A DNA stretch of 64,000 nucleotides from Planctomonas sp. JC2975 (GTDB lineage Bacteria; Actinomycetota; Actinomycetes; Actinomycetales; Microbacteriaceae). Below the pieces are notes generated by a model, which was given only the letters and a program-made list of their open reading frames with translations, was not told the origin of the DNA and ran no database searches. A program made the translations under genes and the position numbers. How positions within the stretch are numbered: the first letter of the stretch is position 1; every line of letters starts with the position of its first letter. The stretch spans positions 1,364,001-1,428,000 of the forward strand of contig NZ_JABEKS010000001.1 of assembly GCF_012985205.1 (NCBI RefSeq), read 5' to 3'. Shown here one piece after another: positions 41,040 through 49,558 of the stretch.

Positions 41040-42743
41040 CTAGCTCCTTCCGTCCGTCGAGGTCTTGTCGTTTCTGCGCAGCCCGCGTCCGGGCAGCGCG
41101 CCGTGAAGCGCACCACCGGAGAGCCGGCCGCCTGAAAGCACGGGCGCACCGGCAACCAGCACGTCGTCGATGCCGACGGCATCCGTCGACGGGGACTCGT
41201 ACGTCGCGGTGTCGGTCACGGCGTCCGGATCCACGACGATCAGGTCGGCGATCGCTCCCGGTGCGATCACGCCGCGGCGGCCCAGCCCGAAGCGGACCGC
41301 CGCCGTGCGCGAGAGGTGGCGTGCGGCATCCGTCCAGGTCCATGCGGCTATTTCGCGCACGTACTCCCGCAGGAACCGGGGGAACGTGCCGCGGGCGCGC
41401 GGATGCGGATGCGCGCCGATGAAGATGGCGTCCGAGCCGCCGATGTGCCCCGAGTGCGCGAAGATGCGGGCCAGCTCCGACAGCCCACGCGAACCGAGCA
41501 CGGCCATCACGACGTTCACCTGCAGCCGGGACGCCTGCAGCACGTCGAGCGCGAGGTCGATGGCGTCGACGCCGGTCTGCCGTGACGCCTGATCGATCGT
41601 GAGTCCGTGCGCCCAGGCGAACTCCGGCGCGCGGATGTGCGCGAACGTGATCATCGACGGCCAGCCCGCACCGAGGCTGGGATACGTTGCGACGCGGGGG
41701 AACCATTCGGACCGCAGGCGCTGCCGCTCCGCCGGATCGCGAAGGACTCGCACGACGGCATCGACCGGCTGCCGGGAGAGATCGGGCGGCAGCAGGGGCA
41801 TGGCGAGCAGCGAGCATCCGCGGATGTAAGGGTAGGCGTCGAACGTCGCGTCGACACCCGCAGCAGCGAGGGCGTCGAGCTGCCCGAGGACGATGTCGGC
41901 GTCGGCATGGAAGTGCGACACGTGTACGGACAGCGCGCTTCCGGTTCGCGCCCGGACGAGTTGCGCGATGCGCGTCATCTCGTGGATTCCGGCGGCAGCG
42001 TTCGCCTCGTATCCGCCGCGCATGTGGCTCACGTACACGCCGCCGAAGCCGGCGACCGGAGCCGCGAGTGCAGCGATCTCCTCGGTCGACTGGAAGAGGC
42101 CGGGAACGTAGTCGAGCCCCGTGGAGAGCCCGACCGCGCCCTCGCGCATGCCCTGCTCGACGAGGGTGACCATCGCTTTCAGTTGTCCGGGGTCTGCTGG
42201 CGAATCGGCACGGCCGCACACCTCGAACCGCACGGTTCCCGCTGGCACCAGGATCGCGGCATTGAGCCGGGACGAGCCGTCCGCGAGGTTCAGATACTCG
42301 GCGATGCCGCCGCCCGAGTACGACGGGTGCGCACCGTTGATCGCTGCGAAGTACTCCGTCGCGTACGACCCGTCGCCTGGAGCGTACGACAGGCCGTCCT
42401 GTCCGACGACGACAGTGGTCACGCCCTGCCGCAGCAGAGCGAGCTGCACCTCGTCGTCGGCCAGCAGACCGTCGGCGTGCGAGTGGGCGTCGACGAAGCC
42501 CGGCATCACGTACCTGTCCGAGCAGTCGATGACCCGGTCGTCGGGCTCGGCGCGGATGTCGCCCACCGCCTTGATCACACCGCCCTCGATGGCGACGTCG
42601 GCGCGGAACACCGTCTCCGCGTCCCGTCCCGGATCCGGCTCGCCGACCGAGCCCCGACTCGCATCCCGGCCGCCGAGCGCCGCCTGGGTCCCGACGACCG
42701 AACCGCCGCGCAGCACAGTGCGTCCCGTCATCCACGACTCCAT
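41040..42743 (-). CDS. N-acyl-D-amino-acid deacylase
   Basis: A 567-residue amidohydrolase of the D-aminoacylase family, removing an acyl group from an N-acyl-D-amino acid. The metal motif VMPGFVDAHSHADG and the downstream SVHVSHFHADAD and FAHSGHIGGSDAIFIGAHPHP segments are present. The usual TTVVVGNCG motif, whose Cys is a zinc ligand in classical D-aminoacylase, reads TTVVVGQDG here, a subgroup variant. Its start overlaps the stop of the PLP gene (TGATG at 42741-42745). With that neighbour, N-acetyl-D-glucosaminate is a plausible substrate. Confidence 0.87.
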   Translation of the reverse strand: MESWMTGRTVLRGGSVVGTQAALGGRDASRGSVGEPDPGRDAETVFRADVAIEGGVIKAVGDIRAEPDDRVIDCSDRYVMPGFVDAHSHADGLLADDEVQLALLRQGVTTVVVGQDGLSYAPGDGSYATEYFAAINGAHPSYSGGGIAEYLNLADGSSRLNAAILVPAGTVRFEVCGRADSPADPGQLKAMVTLVEQGMREGAVGLSTGLDYVPGLFQSTEEIAALAAPVAGFGGVYVSHMRGGYEANAAAGIHEMTRIAQLVRARTGSALSVHVSHFHADADIVLGQLDALAAAGVDATFDAYPYIRGCSLLAMPLLPPDLSRQPVDAVVRVLRDPAERQRLRSEWFPRVATYPSLGAGWPSMITFAHIRAPEFAWAHGLTIDQASRQTGVDAIDLALDVLQASRLQVNVVMAVLGSRGLSELARIFAHSGHIGGSDAIFIGAHPHPRARGTFPRFLREYVREIAAWTWTDAARHLSRTAAVRFGLGRRGVIAPGAIADLIVVDPDAVTDTATYESPSTDAVGIDDVLVAGAPVLSGGRLSGGALHGALPGRGLRRNDKTSTDGRS

Positions 42744-44068
42744 CAGAAGTAGGTGCGCACCAGGTCGACGACGCGGGTGGAGTCCGCCGACTCCACGACC
42801 GGGAGCACGCGCCACTTGTCGAACGCCGTGCACGGATGCGAAAGACCGAGCGCGACGAGGGATCCGATCGGTGCAACGCCGCGCGCAGCATCGGCGCCGT
42901 CAAGGCGCAGATAGCTGTGCTGGTCGTTCATGGCCGACACCGTGGCATCCGTCAGCGGCGCCCAGGGGCCGTCGAGGTCGGCTGCGACCCCGCGCGGGAT
43001 CGGCAGACCCTCGTCGTACGGGAAGTCGCGCTTGCCGCCGTCGAGCAGCGCCAGTCCCGGTTCCGGATGCGACACCACGCGCGCGATGCCGCGCATCGCG
43101 GAGACCAGGCGCGGGCTGTCCTCCGAGGCGCGCGAGCCGTCGAAGGGCGAGACGGTGCGGTAGTAGCCGTCGTCGTGAACGATGTAGGCGCCGGAGCGCA
43201 GCACGAAGTGTGTTCGTGCGCCGCCAGCACCCGCCGAGTCGCCGCTCGCGCTCTCGGCCCCTGCGTTTCTGTACACGTCGGCCACGACGTCGAAGTACGC
43301 GCTCCCGCCGGCCGTGACGTACACCTCACCGTCGTCGTAAAGCGAGCGGATGCTCTCGTGCAGCTCGACCTGCCGCTCCAGGTAGTCCCGAACGGCCCGC
43401 AGCGACGCCTCCGACCGGTCATGCGCGAGCGAGCCCTCGTATCCGGCGACTCCGGCGAGCCTCAGCACTGCGGATGCCGCCACCCGCTCCGCCACGCGCG
43501 TCGCCTCTGCGACCGTGCGCGCTCCGGTGCGTCCGCCTGGAGCTCCGAGCTCGACGCACACGTCGAGCCGTCGCGGCGGGGGCCCTACGACCAGCGCACG
43601 TTCCATCGCCTCGACGGTCTCCACCGAGTCGACCCAGCACACGAACCGTAGACCCGGATCGGCCAGCTCGCCGGCCAGGTACCGCAGCGCACGGGCGTCG
43701 ACCGCGGCGTTCGCAAGCATGATCGAGTCGAATCCCAGGCTGCGCGCCGTGCGCACCTGCCCCATGGTCGCGAGGGTGATGCCCAGGGATCCGGCGTCGA
43801 GCTGCCGCCGCCACAACGCGGGCGCCATGGTCGTCTTGCCGTGCGGCATGAGCTCGAGGCCGCGGACCCGGGTCCACTGGGCCATCACCGCCACGTTGTG
43901 GGCCATCGCCTCGTCGTCGAGCACGACGAGCGGCGTCCAGAACTCGGCAAGATCCGGCGAGGTGGCGAGGAAGTCCGCGATCGTCTCGCCTGCCGCACGA
44001 GCGGGAAGACCCTTGTCGTGGCTGGTCAGCACGTCGGATCCGTCGTCAGGCGGTGGCACTCGCGTCAT
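42743..44068 (-). CDS. D-serine dehydratase-like PLP enzyme (D-glucosaminate dehydratase candidate)
   Basis: A 441-residue fold-type III PLP enzyme of the alanine-racemase N-terminal / D-serine dehydratase-like family. The PLP lysine is Lys78 in LMPHGKTTMAP. The zinc-binding His and Cys of eukaryotic-type D-serine dehydratases are in SAMNDQHSYLRL and LGLSHPCTAFDKW. Such enzymes eliminate water or cleave beta-hydroxy D-amino acids, releasing ammonia. It is the first gene of the minus-strand operon and is coupled to the deacylase. ATG 44068 follows GAAGGAA. Context favours D-glucosaminate as substrate; D-serine or D-threonine are alternatives. Confidence 0.85.
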   Translation of the reverse strand: MTRVPPPDDGSDVLTSHDKGLPARAAGETIADFLATSPDLAEFWTPLVVLDDEAMAHNVAVMAQWTRVRGLELMPHGKTTMAPALWRRQLDAGSLGITLATMGQVRTARSLGFDSIMLANAAVDARALRYLAGELADPGLRFVCWVDSVETVEAMERALVVGPPPRRLDVCVELGAPGGRTGARTVAEATRVAERVAASAVLRLAGVAGYEGSLAHDRSEASLRAVRDYLERQVELHESIRSLYDDGEVYVTAGGSAYFDVVADVYRNAGAESASGDSAGAGGARTHFVLRSGAYIVHDDGYYRTVSPFDGSRASEDSPRLVSAMRGIARVVSHPEPGLALLDGGKRDFPYDEGLPIPRGVAADLDGPWAPLTDATVSAMNDQHSYLRLDGADAARGVAPIGSLVALGLSHPCTAFDKWRVLPVVESADSTRVVDLVRTYF

Positions 44069-44147
44069 CGTCGGTTCCTTCGTCGTCGTCTGGCGCTGGC
44101 GGGCGTCGGCTCGGTTCTTCCACTGCAGCGGCGTCTGCCTTCGACGT

Positions 44148-44174
44148 GTGCAAATAATACAACGCCCGTTGCAC
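44148..44174. promoter_or_regulatory. Inverted repeat in the divergent promoter region
   Basis: GTGCAA and TTGCAC are inverted repeats separated by 15 bases. TATTAT, a good -10 box for the minus-strand operon, lies inside the element. It is the best candidate for the IclR operator controlling both the deacylase/dehydratase operon and the kinase/aldolase genes. Confidence 0.5.
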
Positions 44175-44203
44175 TGAATGCAGCACCTCGTCACACTGGA
44201 CGC

Positions 44204-45214
44204 ATGGCGCTTGAGGCGAGTCCGACATTCCATCCTCGCCTCATCGCGCTCGGCGAGAGCATGGTGATGGTCACGCCAGCGCTGCCGGAATCCCTCGCCA
44301 CAGCCGACGACCTGCGGCTGCACGTCGGCGGCGCGGAATCCAACGTCGCGTGCCACGCCGCGGCGCTCGGCGTTCCGAGCGCCTGGGTGAGCGCCGTCGG
44401 ATCCGACGTCCTCGGCGAGCGGATCGTGCGCGTCATCCGGGACCGTGGAGTCGACGTCGGCTGGGTGACCAGCGATCCTGATGCCCCGACGGGCGTCTAC
44501 TTCAAGGATCCGGGCAACGGCGTGCTGTACTACCGCAGCAGTTCGGCTGCGTCCCGGATGAGCCCGGCGTCCGTGGTGGATGTTCCGCTCGAGCAGGCGG
44601 ACATCGTGCACATCTCCGGCATCACGCCCGCACTCTCGCGCAGCTGCGCCGACCTGATCGATGCCGTCATCGATCGTGTCGCCGCTGTCGACGGTGTACT
44701 GAGCTTCGACGTGAACCACCGTGCCGCGCTCTGGGAACCCGGCGCCGCGGCATCCGCACTGCTGGTCCTCGCCGACCGTGCCGACCTCGTCTTCGTGGGT
44801 CTGGACGAAGCCGAGATCATCTGGGAATGCCGAACGGCCGACGACGTGCGCGCCGTGCTGCCTTCGCCGCGGCGTCTGGTGGTGAAGGACGGCGCAGTCG
44901 GCGCCACCGAGTTCGACCGCATCGACGGTCGCGACGTGGTGACGTTCGTTCCGGCCATCGCCACCCGGGTCGTCGAGCCGGTCGGAGCAGGGGACGCCTT
45001 CGCCGCCGGTTATCTCGCCGCCATGCTGAACGGAGCGGATGCCGCCACCCGCCTCACCGCCGGCCACGAGCGCGCGCACCTGGTGCTGCTCTCGACCAGC
45101 GACTTCATCGTCGAAAACGGCACGACGGATGACGCTCGAGAGGGCGACATCCACGCCGGCGACATCCGAGCCGACGGCATCCCACCGATGACGCACGAGC
45201 CCAGCGCTCACTGA
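44204..45214 (+). CDS. kdgK: PfkB-family sugar kinase, KDG kinase-like
   Basis: A 336-residue ribokinase-type kinase. The opening LIALGESMVMVTPA and the LHVGGAESNVACHAAALG motif are typical of 2-keto-3-deoxygluconate (KDG) kinases, and PVGAGDAFAAGYLAAML holds the catalytic Asp. It would phosphorylate KDG to KDPG. The C-terminal 25 residues (after FIVENG) are a low-conservation tail. It is divergent from the deacylase/dehydratase operon, and the KDPG-type aldolase gene follows 34 bp later. Confidence 0.85.
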   Translation: MALEASPTFHPRLIALGESMVMVTPALPESLATADDLRLHVGGAESNVACHAAALGVPSAWVSAVGSDVLGERIVRVIRDRGVDVGWVTSDPDAPTGVYFKDPGNGVLYYRSSSAASRMSPASVVDVPLEQADIVHISGITPALSRSCADLIDAVIDRVAAVDGVLSFDVNHRAALWEPGAAASALLVLADRADLVFVGLDEAEIIWECRTADDVRAVLPSPRRLVVKDGAVGATEFDRIDGRDVVTFVPAIATRVVEPVGAGDAFAAGYLAAMLNGADAATRLTAGHERAHLVLLSTSDFIVENGTTDDAREGDIHAGDIRADGIPPMTHEPSAH

Positions 45215-45248
45215 CAGCCAGCACCCGCACTGAAAGGCGCACACCGCC

Positions 45249-45851
45249 ATGACCGACAACTCCTCCTTCGGCGAACTCTTCAACGACGTGCCGCTCATGG
45301 CGATCCTGCGCGGCATGGGCGTCGAGCGCAGCCTCGCCGTCGCCACCACCGCCTGGGATCTCGGCATCGAAGTCGTCGAGCTTCCGGTCCAGACGCCGAC
45401 GGACGTCGAGGCGTTGCGCGTCGTCGCGGATGCGGCCCACGCCCGCGGCCTGAGCGTCGGCGCCGGAACGGTCGTCTCGCCGGAGCACGTGCGCCTGGCC
45501 AAGGAGTCCGGTGCCGACTTCACCGTCTCTCCCGGCTTCGACGTCGACGTCGTGCGCGCGTCCCACGCGGCCGGCATGCCGTCGCTGCCCGGCGTGGCGA
45601 CGGGCACCGAGGTGCAGCTCGCGCTGAAGGAGGGCCTCACCTGGCTGAAGGCGTTCCCGGCGTCCCTGCTCGGCACCGGTTGGTTCGGCGCCATGCGCGG
45701 CCCGTTCCCTCAGGCGACGTTCGTGGCCACCGGCGGAATGGATGCCTCCACCGCTCCGGCCTTCCTCGCCGCCGGCGTGCGCGTGGTCGCGGTCGGCTCC
45801 GCGCTGGAGGATCCGGATCAGCTGCCGAAGCTCGCGGCACTACTCGGATAG
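45249..45851 (+). CDS. eda: KDPG/KDPGal-type aldolase
   Basis: A 200-residue class I aldolase of the Eda/DgoA family, splitting KDPG (or its galacto epimer) into pyruvate and glyceraldehyde-3-phosphate. The catalytic Glu is in VVELPVQTP, the Schiff-base Lys in LTWLKAFPAS, and the phosphate loop is FVATGGMD. The ELPVQTP sequence is closer to DgoA (EIPLNSP-type) than to E. coli Eda, so the preferred epimer is uncertain. It completes the route from the kinase; it is probably cotranscribed with it. Confidence 0.87.
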   Translation: MTDNSSFGELFNDVPLMAILRGMGVERSLAVATTAWDLGIEVVELPVQTPTDVEALRVVADAAHARGLSVGAGTVVSPEHVRLAKESGADFTVSPGFDVDVVRASHAAGMPSLPGVATGTEVQLALKEGLTWLKAFPASLLGTGWFGAMRGPFPQATFVATGGMDASTAPAFLAAGVRVVAVGSALEDPDQLPKLAALLG

Positions 45852-46032
45852 CCCTGACGGCATCGGATACTGCCGCCTCATCTCGTTGCCGACTAGCCGA
45901 CTAGCCTGACGGTCCGACACGACCGCGCGTTCCTCGAGCTGTTCGCAACTGTCGTATGCGTTCGTGCAAGGCTGGATGCGCACGGGAGACCGATACAAGG
46001 CCGCCTGGTGACCTCCGCCAGCGAAAGCAAAA

Positions 46033-46060
46033 CCCCCGCTCTTCCGTAGAAGAACGGGGG
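46033..46060 (-). terminator. Intrinsic terminator after tRNA-Ala
   Basis: On the minus strand, CCCCCGTTCTTC and GAAGAGCGGGGG form a 12-bp stem with one internal mismatch and a TACG tetraloop, followed by TTTTGCTTT. It lies five bases after the tRNA CCA end: a classic T-run terminator. Confidence 0.85.
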
Positions 46061-46064
46061 TACT

Positions 46065-46140
46065 TGGTGGAGCTACGGGGATTCGAACCCCGGACCTTCT
46101 CATTGCGAACGAGACGCGCTACCAACTGCGCCATAGCCCC
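46065..46140 (-). tRNA. tRNA-Ala(CGC), CCA encoded
   Basis: The cloverleaf begins GGGGCTATGG and ends TAGCTCC-A-CCA. The acceptor stem has the G3-U70 pair that defines alanine tRNA. The D arm is GCGCAGTTGGTAGCGC, the anticodon loop TTCGCAA gives anticodon CGC, and the T arm is CCGGGGTTCGAATCCCCG. The 3' CCA is in the DNA (46065-46067). A strong terminator follows. Confidence 0.97.
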
Positions 46141-46439
46141 AAGTGCGTATGAGACTCTAGCACGCCCGACCCGCTCTCCTTGAATCGAGGCCGGGCCACG
46201 CGTGCGTCTTCACGGGGTCGCCAGTGGCCCGCCATCGTCACGAAAACTGGACAGGATTGCGCACGCCAGTCGGGCACCGATCTGCTTCGGTCACCACCTC
46301 CTGCGGAATCCGTGACCCGCCGCGGCCGACGACGGCGCAGGCCACCGGGGAGGCCGCAGAGCGGGTCACGGCCCGGAGTCGTGGTCAGCAGAGGCGGCGC
46401 GAAGCCACGTGCGTCAGTTGCTGGCAGGGTGACGGCAGG
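46141..46439. other. Noncoding spacer with long hairpin (46310-46371)
   Basis: This 299-bp gap is upstream of the tRNA on the minus strand and downstream of the 46440 gene. It holds an 11-bp perfect inverted repeat (CCGTGACCCGC at 46310-46320, complement at 46361-46371) with a second inner stem GCGGCC/GGCCGC. The hairpin may end transcription of the 46440 gene before it reaches the tRNA. A TAGAGT box at about 46153-46158 (minus strand) could be the tRNA promoter's -10. No plausible ORF is seen. Confidence 0.55.
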
Positions 46440-47696
46440 TCAGCCCGCGGCGCGACGGCGCCGCAACGCCTCGTCGAGGTCGATGTGCTCGCTCTGCACG
46501 TCGTCGACCATGCCCATGCGCGCGTACCTGCTCGGAGGCTTGGGAGGCGTTGGCGGGTCGCTCGCCACCTGCGCACCCGAGGAGACGGCCGGCGCGGCAG
46601 GCTGCTCGACGGGACGTTCCTTCTGCGGCTGAATCGTCGGTACCTGGGCGGCAGCGATGCGTGCCGCCCGCTGCTCCAGCTCGGCGCGAGCCGCTGCACG
46701 ACGCAGCGCGACCGCCGCGTCGACGGACGCCATGGCCGCCGCCGCCCGCGACCCCGGCGACTGATACATCGGCTTCGGCAACGGCTGGGGCTGCCAGCTG
46801 ACATCCACCGGCTCGTCCTCGACGGTCTCCGGTTCGGCGTGCAGCGCGTGGTCGTACAGCTCCGGATTCTGCCGCACCACCTCGACCCTCGTGCGCCGAG
46901 CCGCATTGTGCGCCGCCACCTGCTGGGCGAGACGCCGGAGCACGGCGACAGCACAGACGAGCAGTGCCGCCGAGGCGGCCAGTACCCACCAGCTCCCCGC
47001 CGTCGCGAGCGAGTACACGCCGAATCCGATGCCGACGAGCGACGCCAGCACCACCCCGGTCGTCATCAGCCTCGTGCGACGCACCGCGTGCGCGAACGCG
47101 CGATCGTGTTCGGCTCGGGCCGCCGCCGATATGCCTGAGTGCGTGATGCGGGGGGCCGCGGGCTGGGCGTTCGTCCGTGTCGGGGTCGGCCGCTGCGCAT
47201 CATACGATCGCGAACCTTCGGTCCGGCGGTGGGTGCGCTCGGGCTCGGCAGGCTCGGCTCCGAGGTCGTCGATGGCCCGGGTCTCGTCCGGGGAGGCGTC
47301 CGGTTCACCGACGGCGTCGGCCGCACGCTGCCGCGACGGTGACACGCTCGGGAACGTCGGGCCGTCGTCCGGCTGCGCTTCTTCCATCGCCGCGAACCGG
47401 GCAGCGGCACGAGCCTCGGATGCCGCGTGCGCGCGAGCAGCGGCATCCGCCTTGCCTTGCACCTTCTTCAGCAGCCTCTGCTGACGTGCTACCTCTCGTG
47501 CCGTCGCCTCGACGTGCACCTCTTCCGGCGCCTCGGCGGTCTCGGCGAGGATCCGCAGTGTCTGCTGCAGCCGAACGGCGTTGCGCTCGGCGTTGAGATA
47601 GTCGCGCCGCCGCAGCCAGGTGGGAACGAGGTACGCGAGCCAGAGTGCTGCGGCGAGAGCAATGACGACGCCGCCACTCAACGTTCCCCCGTTCAT
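46440..47696 (-). CDS. Membrane protein with charged cytoplasmic regions (GlpR/Rv0996-type position)
   Basis: A 418-residue protein with one N-terminal membrane segment (GGVVIALAAALWLAYLVPTW), a long charged Ala/Arg/Glu-rich region likely to form coiled coil, two membrane segments around residues 215-260 (TTGVVLASLVGIGFGVYS and WWVLAASAALLVCAVAVL) and a Pro/Ala-rich tail ending SEHIDLDEALRRRRAAG. It follows the rimJ-like and galU genes, the place occupied by Rv0996 in mycobacteria and the divisome receptor GlpR in corynebacteria. The cell-division role is inferred from position only. Confidence 0.65.
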   Translation of the reverse strand: MNGGTLSGGVVIALAAALWLAYLVPTWLRRRDYLNAERNAVRLQQTLRILAETAEAPEEVHVEATAREVARQQRLLKKVQGKADAAARAHAASEARAAARFAAMEEAQPDDGPTFPSVSPSRQRAADAVGEPDASPDETRAIDDLGAEPAEPERTHRRTEGSRSYDAQRPTPTRTNAQPAAPRITHSGISAAARAEHDRAFAHAVRRTRLMTTGVVLASLVGIGFGVYSLATAGSWWVLAASAALLVCAVAVLRRLAQQVAAHNAARRTRVEVVRQNPELYDHALHAEPETVEDEPVDVSWQPQPLPKPMYQSPGSRAAAAMASVDAAVALRRAAARAELEQRAARIAAAQVPTIQPQKERPVEQPAAPAVSSGAQVASDPPTPPKPPSRYARMGMVDDVQSEHIDLDEALRRRRAAG

Positions 47697-47805
47697 GCCA
47701 CCACGCTAGGCGGGCGTCGGCCCAGGGACCGGGCGTGGACTCCGTGTGTCACCGATCGCGTCGTCGAACCCGCCCGCGGGACGGTCCGCACGGGGTGCGG
47801 CGGGT

Positions 47806-48459
47806 TCACCGGGCGCGCGGAACGATCGGATGCGTCGCCGCCTCGATGTCGGACAGCGGAACGGTCGCTGCATCCAGCGGCGCGTTGCCCGACTTCCAGC
47901 GGCGCAGCACGCCCTGCGGGATCTCCTCGACGACGAGCGCGAAGCAGAAGTGGTCGCGCCAGTCGCCGTTGATGTGGATGTAGCGGCGGCGCAGCCCCTC
48001 GTAGCGGAAGCCCAGCTTCTGCACCACGCGCAGCGACGGCCCGTTCTCCGGACGGATGCAGATCTCCATGCGGTGCAGCCCGAGCTGGAAGAAGCAGTAG
48101 TCCGTCGCGAGCGCCACGCCCGTCGGCGTCACGTTCTTGCCGGCGAACCGCTCGGCGACCCAGTACCCGATGGTCGCCGAGGCGAGGGAGCCGTACGTGA
48201 TGGAGGAGACGTTGAGCTGACCGGCCAGCTGACCGTCGTGCTCCATGATGAACGGCAGCCCGTGACCGGCCCTCGCCGATGCCTGCAACGAGCGGATGCT
48301 CGCCCTGGTGTCGAACGAGACGGGTGCGTGCGGGCTGGTCGCCTCCCACTGCCGCAGCCAGCTGCGGTTGTCGATCAGCTCCTTCTCGAGCGCGCGCGCA
48401 TCGCGCAACCGGATCGGTCGGATGCCTACAGCTCCGTCGCTGAGGCTGGGCACGTACAC
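47806..48459 (-). CDS. GNAT acetyltransferase, RimJ/RimL-like
   Basis: A 217-residue N-acetyltransferase. The acetyl-CoA fold is seen in IRPIRLRDARALEKELIDNR, TIGYWVAERFAGKNVTPTGVA (with the variant pyrophosphate loop) and ENGPSLRVVQKLGFRYEG, typical of RimJ/RimL proteins that acetylate ribosomal proteins or other N-termini. GTG 48459 starts 18 bp after the galU stop, with GAAGG upstream. The galU-rimJ order is conserved in actinobacteria (Rv0993-Rv0995). Confidence 0.82.
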   Translation of the reverse strand: MYVPSLSDGAVGIRPIRLRDARALEKELIDNRSWLRQWEATSPHAPVSFDTRASIRSLQASARAGHGLPFIMEHDGQLAGQLNVSSITYGSLASATIGYWVAERFAGKNVTPTGVALATDYCFFQLGLHRMEICIRPENGPSLRVVQKLGFRYEGLRRRYIHINGDWRDHFCFALVVEEIPQGVLRRWKSGNAPLDAATVPLSDIEAATHPIVPRAR

Positions 48460-48476
48460 GAGTCGCCGGCCTTCGG

Positions 48477-49418
48477 TCAGTTCGCGGTGTGGCCGACGCC
48501 GGGTTCGTCGAGCGTCTCGCCACGTGCCGGCTCGTCGGCCAGCCCGGACGCGAACTCGCGCAGCCACGGACGGAACTGCGGTCCCAGATCTTCGCGGTCG
48601 ATCGCCAGCTGCACGATCGACTTGAGGTAGTCGAGGCGGTCACCGGTGTCGTAACGACGACCTCGGAACACAACGCCGTACACCCCGGGGCCGCTCTCAT
48701 CGGCTGCGAGCTCCTGGAGAGCATCCGTCAGCTGGATCTCGCCGCCCTTGCCCGGCTCGGTGTGCTCGAGCACGTCGAACACCTCGGGCTGCAGCACGTA
48801 GCGTCCGATGATCGCCAGGTTCGACGGGGCGTCTTCGGCTGCCGGCTTCTCCACCAGGCCGCGCACGCGCACGACATCGCCCTCGTCTGTGGCATCGACC
48901 GCGGCCGCCCCATAGAGGTGGATCTGCGAAGGGTCGACTTCGAGCAGGGCGACGACGCTGGCGCCGCGCTGCTCGGCAACCTCGATCATGCGCGTGAGGA
49001 GTACGTCGCGGCTGTCGATGATGTCATCGCCCAGGAGCACGGCGAACGCCTGCTCGCCGACGTGCTTCTTCGCACGCAGCACCGCGTGGCCGAGACCCTT
49101 CGGATCCCCCTGCCTCACGTAGTGCATGTCGGCCAGATCGGTGGAGTACATCACCCGGCGCAGCTTCTCCGTGTCGCCCTTGGCCAGGAGGGTGGATTCG
49201 ATCTCGGTCGCACGGTCGAAGTGGTTCTCGAGGGCGTTCTTGTTGCGTCCTGTGATGAGGAGCACGTCGTCGAGTCCGGCATCCACGGCCTCTTCGACCA
49301 CGTACTGGATCGCTGGCTTGTCGACGACCGGGAGCATCTCCTTGGGCATGGCCTTGGTGGCGGGAAGGAACCGCGTGCCAAGGCCCGCGGCAGGGATGAC
49401 TGCTTTGGTGATGGCCAT
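48477..49418 (-). CDS. galU: UTP-glucose-1-phosphate uridylyltransferase
   Basis: A 313-residue GalU enzyme making UDP-glucose from UTP and glucose-1-phosphate. The nucleotide loop AVIPAAGLGTRFLPATKAMPKEMLP is complete, followed by the substrate residues in LLGDDIIDS, GLVEKPAAEDAPS and GRRYDTGDRLDYLKS. ATG 49418 follows a TACCCT box by seven bases (leaderless). It is divergent from the 5-FTHF cyclo-ligase gene with a long dyad between. It heads the galU - rimJ - membrane protein operon. Confidence 0.95.
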   Translation of the reverse strand: MAITKAVIPAAGLGTRFLPATKAMPKEMLPVVDKPAIQYVVEEAVDAGLDDVLLITGRNKNALENHFDRATEIESTLLAKGDTEKLRRVMYSTDLADMHYVRQGDPKGLGHAVLRAKKHVGEQAFAVLLGDDIIDSRDVLLTRMIEVAEQRGASVVALLEVDPSQIHLYGAAAVDATDEGDVVRVRGLVEKPAAEDAPSNLAIIGRYVLQPEVFDVLEHTEPGKGGEIQLTDALQELAADESGPGVYGVVFRGRRYDTGDRLDYLKSIVQLAIDREDLGPQFRPWLREFASGLADEPARGETLDEPGVGHTAN

Positions 49419-49486
49419 GCTGCTCAGGGTATCTGCTGGCCCGTCGACACCGACAATCCGATCCCGTCGCCGACCAGGGCGATCCT

Positions 49487-49540
49487 TGGGGTCGGCGGTG
49501 CGACCCCGCTCGACCGTCGGCGGAAGCGCCGCCGACCCCA
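49487..49540. repeat. 12-bp inverted repeat between galU and the cyclo-ligase gene
   Basis: TGGGGTCGGCGG (49487-49498) has its exact complement at 49529-49540 with a 30-base loop that contains GACCCC and GTCGGCGG fragments. It covers the region where the -35 of the 5-FTHF gene (-10 TAAACT, 49546-49551) would lie, so it may act as a regulatory dyad. Confidence 0.6.
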
Positions 49541-49558
49541 GACCCTAAACTTCGAGGT

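Noticed and set aside
42743-45694. A 983-residue frame suggesting a large fusion protein
   Set aside because: The part before 44068 overlaps the kinase and aldolase genes on the other strand; the true start is the ATG at 44068 with a ribosome binding site.
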